A stretch of DNA of 16,649 nucleotides, taken from NCBI GenBank assembly GCA_900169235.1, contig FWCC01000603.1, forward strand, positions 1-16,649. Direction: 5' to 3'. Of this stretch, positions 16,631 to 16,649 are shown in pieces. This DNA is from Zarea fungicola. Taxonomy: Eukaryota; Ascomycota; Sordariomycetes; Hypocreales; Cordycipitaceae. Each line of letters opens with the position of its first letter. The first letter of the stretch is position 1. The translations under genes were made by a program, and so were the position numbers. The notes below the pieces were generated by a model that had not been told where the DNA came from, did not search any database, and saw only the letters and a program-made list of their open reading frames with translations.

Positions 16631-16649
16631 TACTTGTGCCACGCCCCCA
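16631..16649 (-). repeat. Right terminal inverted repeat (19 bp, perfect)
   Basis: TACTTGTGCCACGCCCCCA is the exact reverse complement of bases 1-19. It lies 178 bp downstream of the alpha/beta hydrolase stop codon, with a TATA-like stretch directly inside it (16616-16629). Confidence 0.85.

Larger units (their letters stand above)
1..16649. mobile_element. Candidate TIR-bounded cargo-carrying DNA element (non-autonomous)
   Basis: The first 19 bases and the reverse complement of the last 19 bases are identical, and the match stops at base 20. Everything between looks like ordinary intron-containing fungal genes and intergenic DNA. No ORF resembles a hAT, Tc1/mariner, Mutator, piggyBac or CACTA transposase, a DUF3435 tyrosine recombinase (the Starship 'captain'), or a Rep/helicase. 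If the unit is mobile it is therefore a non-autonomous cargo element. The superfamily is not assigned: the terminus TGGGGGCGTGG is only loosely hAT-like, and the target-site duplication that would decide lies outside the window. A chance 19-bp inverted match placed exactly at both window ends is very unlikely, although the window may have been cut on this repeat. Confidence 0.65.

Noticed and set aside
1..16649. Starship element
   Set aside because: No DUF3435 tyrosine recombinase is at either end, the size is below most Starships and the ends form a clean 19-bp inverted repeat.

Overview
This looks like a piece of a filamentous ascomycete genome. The genes contain short fungal introns of 53-85 nt with GT...AG ends and RCTRAC-like branch sites, and several encode families typical of such fungi: a GH75 chitosanase, a Clr5-domain regulator, a Sulfotransfer_4-type enzyme and a fungal P450. 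The genus cannot be fixed from the sequence; Hypocreales or a related group is only a guess.

The window begins and ends exactly on a perfect 19-bp terminal inverted repeat, TGGGGGCGTGGCACAAGTA (1-19) and its reverse complement (16631-16649). The simplest reading is that the whole 16.6 kb is one TIR-bounded mobile unit carrying host-type genes as cargo. I found no transposase, recombinase or helicase, so if it moves it would have to be mobilised from elsewhere. Target-site duplications lie outside the window and cannot be checked.

Layout from left to right: a two-exon acyl-CoA thioesterase-like gene (+, 237-1395); a repeat-rich, relic-bearing stretch (1400-2690) with a possible minus-strand coding relic, a 65-bp tandem duplication and 24-bp repeats encoding an 8-residue motif; a P450 (+, 2703-4510) with two stop codons in its membrane anchor; a Clr5-domain regulator (-, 4941-6468) with a mid-gene TAG; about 1.4 kb without a recognisable gene; a sulfotransferase-like gene (+, 7879-8694); about 1.55 kb without a recognisable gene; a three-exon secreted GH75 chitosanase (-, 10249-11155); a frameshifted C-terminal remnant of an oxysterol-binding protein (-, about 11700-12290); then a RidA-family gene with a leader peptide (+, 13142-13645), an atypical SDR (+, 14364-15161) and an alpha/beta hydrolase (+, 15568-16452).

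The thioesterase, P450, sulfotransferase-like enzyme, SDR, hydrolase, RidA and regulator resemble the accessory part of a secondary-metabolite or detoxification cluster, but there is no PKS, NRPS or terpene synthase. If they act together they would modify or degrade a compound made elsewhere, or taken up. Decay is concentrated in the left half (P450, regulator, 1.6-2.0 kb relic) and in the OSBP remnant. The thioesterase, sulfotransferase, chitosanase, RidA, SDR and hydrolase have intact frames.
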